Source: CAYSWH01 sp964434775
Lineage (GTDB): Bacteria; Patescibacteriota; JACMRA01
Direction: 5' to 3'
Assembly (NCBI GenBank): GCA_964434775.1
Contig: CAYSWH010000048.1
Span: 1 to 10,199, forward strand
Length of the DNA stretch: 10,199 nt
Shown here: one piece after another, positions 7,069 to 10,199 of the stretch
Position numbering within the stretch: position 1 is the first letter of the stretch
Layout: each line of letters starts with the position of its first letter
Made by a program: the position numbers and the translations under genes
Notes under the pieces: generated by a model
Told to the model about the DNA's origin: nothing
Databases searched by the model: none
The model's input: only the letters and a program-made list of their open reading frames with translations

Positions 7069-7102
7069 AAAAGAAAAATAAGACCTCAAATCAAGTTTGA
7101 AT

Positions 7103-7996
7103 ATGTTTAAACATGCAATTTCCGAAGGTATAAAAAATTTGGTAAGATCGTTTTGGCTCTCTGCTACAGCTATTACCGTCTTAACAATTAGCATTTTTTC
7201 AGTAGCTTTTGCCATAACACTGTCAACAGTAGTTGGTTTTACGGTAAGGCAATTGGATAAACAGGTTTCTATACCGGTTTTTTTTAAGGAGGGTGTCGAC
7301 CAAGAAGTTATTAACAAAACTCAGGGAGAAATTAGTAACTTACCCAATGTTAAAGAAGTAAAATACATTAGTAATGAAGAAGCCAGAGAAGAGCTAAAAC
7401 GCACTTCCAATATCGGTAATATCGAAGAAACACTCGAAGACAAAGACATTAATATTGACCTTGGATATCTAAATGTTTTCCCTCAAAACGCCGAAAGTTA
7501 TAATAATGTCTACAATGTGCTCGTTTCCGAATCTTATCAGGATGTAATCGATGATGTCGGTGGTAGTCAGGATCTAATCAATAATCTGGAAAGAATTTAT
7601 TATTGGACTAATGTAATCGGTCTTATAGTAATAGTTATATTTGCCGTTATTTCAATTTTAGTAATGATGAACATCCTAAGAATAACGGTATACAACCATC
7701 GCACCGAAATTGAAATAATGAGACTCGTAGGAGCTACCAATTCGTATATAAGAAATCCGTTTGTTGTTGAGGGTACACTCTTTAATATTATTGCCTCAAT
7801 TATTGTAATTGCAATTTTTGTTCCGGCAATTAACTTTTTGCTTCCTAATATTAGACAATTCTTTCAAATTGACCAGAGTGAAGTTTCTACTTTGGTTATA
7901 CAGATGTACTTAGCTCTTCTTGCTACAACTTTGGTTAGCACTTTAATTGGCTCAGTCACTACTTATTTTGCAACACAGAAATATTTGAAGCTGTAA
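7103..7996 (+). CDS. ftsX: Cell-division protein FtsX, ABC-type permease subunit
   Basis: FtsX is an inner-membrane protein that, with the ATPase FtsE, transmits a signal across the membrane to activate peptidoglycan hydrolases at division. Seen: the N-terminal FKHAISEGIKNLVRSFW typical of FtsX, a first membrane helix at about 18-43, and an extracytoplasmic domain at about 44-166 with VSIPVFFKEGV. Three more membrane helices follow near 168-193, 225-247 and 265-288. The cytoplasmic loop after helix 2 contains HRTEIEIMRLVGAT (about 198-212), the coupling-helix signature of the FtsX/MacB permease family that contacts the ATPase. Length (297 residues) is normal. ATG at 7103 is preferred; a TTG two codons earlier (7097) is in frame. 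Neither has a Shine-Dalgarno site. ftsE, usually directly upstream, is not adjacent; the gene has its own promoter. Identification is firm. Confidence 0.93.
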   Translation: MFKHAISEGIKNLVRSFWLSATAITVLTISIFSVAFAITLSTVVGFTVRQLDKQVSIPVFFKEGVDQEVINKTQGEISNLPNVKEVKYISNEEAREELKRTSNIGNIEETLEDKDINIDLGYLNVFPQNAESYNNVYNVLVSESYQDVIDDVGGSQDLINNLERIYYWTNVIGLIVIVIFAVISILVMMNILRITVYNHRTEIEIMRLVGATNSYIRNPFVVEGTLFNIIASIIVIAIFVPAINFLLPNIRQFFQIDQSEVSTLVIQMYLALLATTLVSTLIGSVTTYFATQKYLKL

Positions 7997-8093
7997 ACAA
8001 ACTTAAGTTTTTAGCATTGCTATCAAAATCACTAAGAAGGTTTTTTCTAGATGACATATGATTTGGCCAATGCAATTAGTCTCTTGGAGAATT

Positions 8094-8652
8094 TCAGATA
8101 GTTGGAAATTCTTCTGTGGCCATAGCATTTATTGTAAAATCACTCCTAGCCAAGTCTTCTTAAATTAAGTTAACAATCTTCACATCAGGTCTTATATTAC
8201 AATTTAAATGTTTCTCTCTCCCTAAAGATAGTAATTTGAATATATGTATAATTATTATTCTCGATTTCATATTTATAGCCATCCCCTCTCAAACCTAGAC
8301 ATTTCCAAATTTTTCTCCGTCACTTGCCAATTGGTCATCCTGAATTTATTTCAGGATCTATCTTCGAAGGGATTCCGAAACGAGTTCGGAATGACCATAT
8401 GACAAGTGTGCACGGGTTATGTTTGGATCGACTATAAAGGCGATTATCCCTAACTTCTTACCTGCTATATACGGCTTTCTACAGCTCACTTGGATTACCT
8501 TACCATTTCTTCCGGTGAAATTGAATTGAAGTCGTAAAATCATAATCCAACCTCATGGGAATTTCTAAAATATAGTCTCTTATAGCTCCGCCAACCAAAT
8601 ATTAAGTAATTTTATATCTTGATTTAATCCCCTTGATTGTTTCAATTTTCAT
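8094..8652 (-). pseudogene. cca: Decayed CCA-adding tRNA nucleotidyltransferase / poly(A) polymerase family gene
   Basis: Motifs of the class II nucleotidyltransferase head appear in the correct order on the minus strand. From ATG at 8652: MKIETIKGIKSRYKIT, an internal TAA (8604-8602), then YLVGGAIRDYILE and LDYDFTTS (8601-8530). These match the GG and RRDxDxxT-type active-site region, with DYD supplying the metal-binding aspartates. SPEEMV (8518-8501) is in a second frame. VIQVSCRKPYIAGKKLGIIAF (8498-8433) is in a third frame. After the palindromic element come YTYIQITIFRE in the first frame (about 8252-8220), RPDVKIVNLI (8192-8163) and, after another TAA, EDLARSDFTINAMA (8157-8116). The last is motif RRDFTINA with one Arg replaced by Ser. 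The RNA-binding C-terminal half is missing or unrecognisable; 7997-8093 shows nothing clear. Intact enzymes have roughly 400 or more residues. The start lies 34 bases after alkA, so it was probably the second gene of that operon. Confidence 0.9.
8333..8396. repeat. REP/REPIN-like element: two related hairpins in inverted orientation
   Basis: Left unit 8333-8358: stem ATCCTGAA (8337-8344) with TTCAGGAT (8350-8357), loop of 5. Right unit 8371-8396: stem ATTCCGAA (8372-8379) with TTCGGAAT (8385-8392), loop of 5. The units are diverged inverted copies, sharing GGTCAT at the outer ends and separated by 12 bases (8359-8370). Read on the minus strand the element encodes HSELVSES, a peptide familiar from spurious ORFs over such palindromes in many bacteria. 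It sits between the KPYIAGKK and YTYIQITIF motifs of the decayed cca gene. No transposase is in the window; elements of this kind are moved in trans. Confidence 0.8.
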
Positions 8653-8686
8653 CTGAGAAAAAGAGTTCGTAAAAATAGGGTATTTA

Positions 8687-9292
8687 TCAATTCAAACTAC
8701 CCCAAAGAATCAAAGAAGCATAGCTACGATACGGAGACCAACGGCGTACTACTTCTTCAATTTGTCTCTTACCGGGAGTAAGACTGCCAAAATATAAGTT
8801 TTTAACAGCCCGTTGAAGGCCGGCATCTGAGTAGGAAAATATATCGTTTCTAGCCAGAGTAGAAATTAAAAACATTTCAGCAGTCCATTGCCCTACTCCT
8901 TTTATTGATATTAATGAAGCTGTTACTTCTTCGTTACTCATTTTTGAAAATTCTTTAACCGGTAAATTATTGGATTCAAAGGCAAGAGCAATATTATGAA
9001 GATAAGACGCTTTGGCATTGGACAATCCTACACCCTTTAATTCCTCAAGTGACAAACTTAAAACATCTCCTGCCTGAATGTTTGCTTTTGCTGTTAAGTT
9101 TTTAAATCTCTGCCAGATGATACTCCCGGCCTTAGTAGACAACTGTTGAAAAACAATTTCCCTACATAACTTTTCACAGTATTCTTCTTCTTTTGCAGGA
9201 ACTAAGATTTCGAAGCTTTGCATTTTAGCTATTTCTTGATGAAGGATAGGGTCTACTCTTTCAAAATAAGAAACAATTTTTTTGACGGACAT
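8687..9292 (-). CDS. alkA: DNA-3-methyladenine glycosylase II (AlkA-like, HhH-GPD family)
   Basis: Base-excision repair enzyme that removes alkylated purines from DNA by cutting the N-glycosidic bond. Seen: a helical bundle with IVFQQLSTKAG (about 46-56), the opening signature of the HhH-GPD domain. The helix-hairpin-helix is KGVGQWTAEM at 131-140, and the catalytic Asp is Asp156 in FSYSDAGL. Four conserved Cys of the iron-sulfur loop found in EndoIII/MutY are absent, as expected for AlkA. At 201 residues it is a compact form without the N-terminal beta domain of E. coli AlkA, as in many bacterial versions. It lies 120 bases after the protease gene, beyond a terminator, and 34 bases before the decayed cca gene. 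The ATG at 9292 is preceded by AAAAAAATCT and no Shine-Dalgarno site. Family firm; substrate range inferred. Confidence 0.92.
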   Translation of the reverse strand: MSVKKIVSYFERVDPILHQEIAKMQSFEILVPAKEEEYCEKLCREIVFQQLSTKAGSIIWQRFKNLTAKANIQAGDVLSLSLEELKGVGLSNAKASYLHNIALAFESNNLPVKEFSKMSNEEVTASLISIKGVGQWTAEMFLISTLARNDIFSYSDAGLQRAVKNLYFGSLTPGKRQIEEVVRRWSPYRSYASLILWGSLN

Positions 9293-9388
9293 AGATTTTT
9301 TTACATAACATTTTGTGATTCATCAACTGGTGATTAACAAATCTTTCCTGTTAGGTGCCAAGATAATTTTAAATCAGTTTTAGATATC

Positions 9389-9410
9389 AAAGAAAACAAA
9401 CCCGGGTTTG
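9389..9410 (-). terminator. Palindromic rho-independent terminator after the protease gene
   Basis: CAAACCCGGGTTTG (9397-9410) is a perfect 14-base palindrome lying 3 bases after the protease stop codon. On the minus strand it is followed directly by TTTTCTTT (9396-9389). The hairpin would have a short CCGG or smaller loop and a U-rich tail, the expected layout for a terminator in this direction. Confidence 0.65.
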
Positions 9411-9413
9411 AAA

Positions 9414-10199
9414 TCAGGATAGCCCTACTTGTTCTTCAGTTAAATGACCGTTATAGACACCTATATACCTACCTGCATCATCAATTAGAGGGAAACCGGA
9501 AAAACCTCCCTCACCAATACCTAGATCTTTTTCATCCTTATCTGCAAAACAGGCCCGATGTAAGCGTGGGTTAGCTGAATCGATATCATCGCTATCTATA
9601 TAATCTTCAACACATGTATAAAAAACAGTCCTAGCTACCGGCTTGTTGTCCCGCACATTACTAGTCCTGCTGATTGTAAAATATTCTGTATTCTTTTGCA
9701 AACTTTCACTGAAATCAGCCTCCGGAATAAAAACATATTGACATTGGTTGTTACGTACTAAGGACTTTGAAAGTGTCTCAGTGTTGACTGGATAAAACAC
9801 TACTGAGTTTTCATGATCTGTAATTCTAATTCCATGACGATCATCTAAATTAACTATTTCATATTCTTTTTCTCCTTCTATGTGCCTCGCGGGAGTAAAC
9901 CTATTTTCTTCTTTGTTATAATAGCCAACATCCACAACTCCGCTATCGGCAACATGATCTACGGTAGCAAAATATAAAACATCGTCGTACTTAACGATTG
10001 TACCGGTACCCACATCAGGTTTTTCATAGTTGCTAATTGTATTTAATAACAACATCTGCTCAACCTGATTTTCACTATTAAGACTGGTGCTTCGATAACT
10101 AGCCCCCTCTAAACAGTTATTCTGAAACGGCAGCTGACCTCCGACATCCCCTTCCTTATCCAAAACCTCCTTCCCCAATAAACCTAACTGAATTTCATA
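9414..10199 (-). CDS. Trypsin-like serine protease, 5' end outside the window (partial)
   Basis: The frame is open to the right edge (10199) with no stop, so the apparent TTG start at 10178 is probably internal and the gene is partial. Counting from the edge, the fold is the chymotrypsin double beta-barrel (S1/PA clan). The catalytic His is in FATVDHVAD (His82). The Asp is likely in VNLDDRHGI (Asp119 or 120). The nucleophile is in GEGGFSGFPLID (Ser234), matching the GxSGxP pattern, followed by YIGVYNG, the usual substrate-pocket strand. The product would hydrolyse proteins or peptides; location cannot be judged because the N-terminus, where a signal peptide would be, is missing. Only 27 residues follow the Ser, a short tail for the family. 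The motif set supports an active enzyme, but the Asp assignment is tentative, and sequence outside the motifs is divergent. The gene ends in its own terminator. Confidence 0.75.
   Translation of the reverse strand, partial: YEIQLGLLGKEVLDKEGDVGGQLPFQNNCLEGASYRSTSLNSENQVEQMLLLNTISNYEKPDVGTGTIVKYDDVLYFATVDHVADSGVVDVGYYNKEENRFTPARHIEGEKEYEIVNLDDRHGIRITDHENSVVFYPVNTETLSKSLVRNNQCQYVFIPEADFSESLQKNTEYFTISRTSNVRDNKPVARTVFYTCVEDYIDSDDIDSANPRLHRACFADKDEKDLGIGEGGFSGFPLIDDAGRYIGVYNGHLTEEQVGLS

Noticed and set aside
7999..8010. Palindrome AAACTTAAGTTT after ftsX
   Set aside because: Only two GC pairs and a very short T run; too weak to call a terminator, though its position fits.
8358..8543. Minus-strand open frame of 61 codons
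   Set aside because: It is one frame of the decayed cca gene (KPYIAGKK region) that runs into the palindromic element (HSELVSES), not an independent gene.
1..10199. CRISPR array, integrase, transposase or toxin-antitoxin pair
   Set aside because: No direct repeats with regular spacing and no recognisable protein of these classes were seen on either strand.

Overview
The window reads as a piece of chromosome from a low-GC bacterium that uses the standard genetic code (UGA, UAA and UAG all act as stops). LepA, FtsX, AlkA and an M3 oligopeptidase are bacterial housekeeping families. The tyrosyl-tRNA synthetase is of the archaeal/eukaryotic type, several proteins are short and unrecognised, and almost no start codon has a Shine-Dalgarno sequence. 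This mix suggests an uncultivated reduced lineage such as Patescibacteria/CPR, but that is an inference; no rRNA or tRNA is present to settle it.

Layout. Positions 3-53 hold the last codons of a plus-strand gene that converges on tyrS (85-1278, minus). A good promoter (1326-1354) points right toward a small one-pass membrane protein (1452-1949). Positions 1995-2540 carry a minus-strand reading frame broken by several single-base shifts, probably a decayed gene. Next comes pepF, an intact M3 zinc peptidase (2743-4566). A promoter at 4663-4690 leads into a tight pair: an unrecognised 322-residue protein (4786-5754) and a lepA reduced to its GTPase domain (5767-6342). A hairpin sits on the lepA stop codon and hides the only Shine-Dalgarno-like site in the window, that of a membrane-anchored NTF2-like protein (6370-6915). 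ftsX (7103-7996) has its own promoter and a structured leader.

The right third is on the minus strand. A trypsin-like serine protease gene enters from the right edge (9414-10199, partial) and ends in a palindromic terminator. It is followed by alkA (8687-9292). Just 34 bases after alkA is a clear fossil of a CCA-adding tRNA nucleotidyltransferase gene (8094-8652). Its motifs are readable in order through three frames, with internal stops, and a REP/REPIN-like double hairpin (8333-8396) lies within it.

No complete novel system is visible. The most unusual items are the GTPase-domain-only LepA, the decayed CCA-adding enzyme carrying a palindromic element, and the archaeal-type TyrRS. No CRISPR array, tRNA, rRNA, transposase or phage gene was found.
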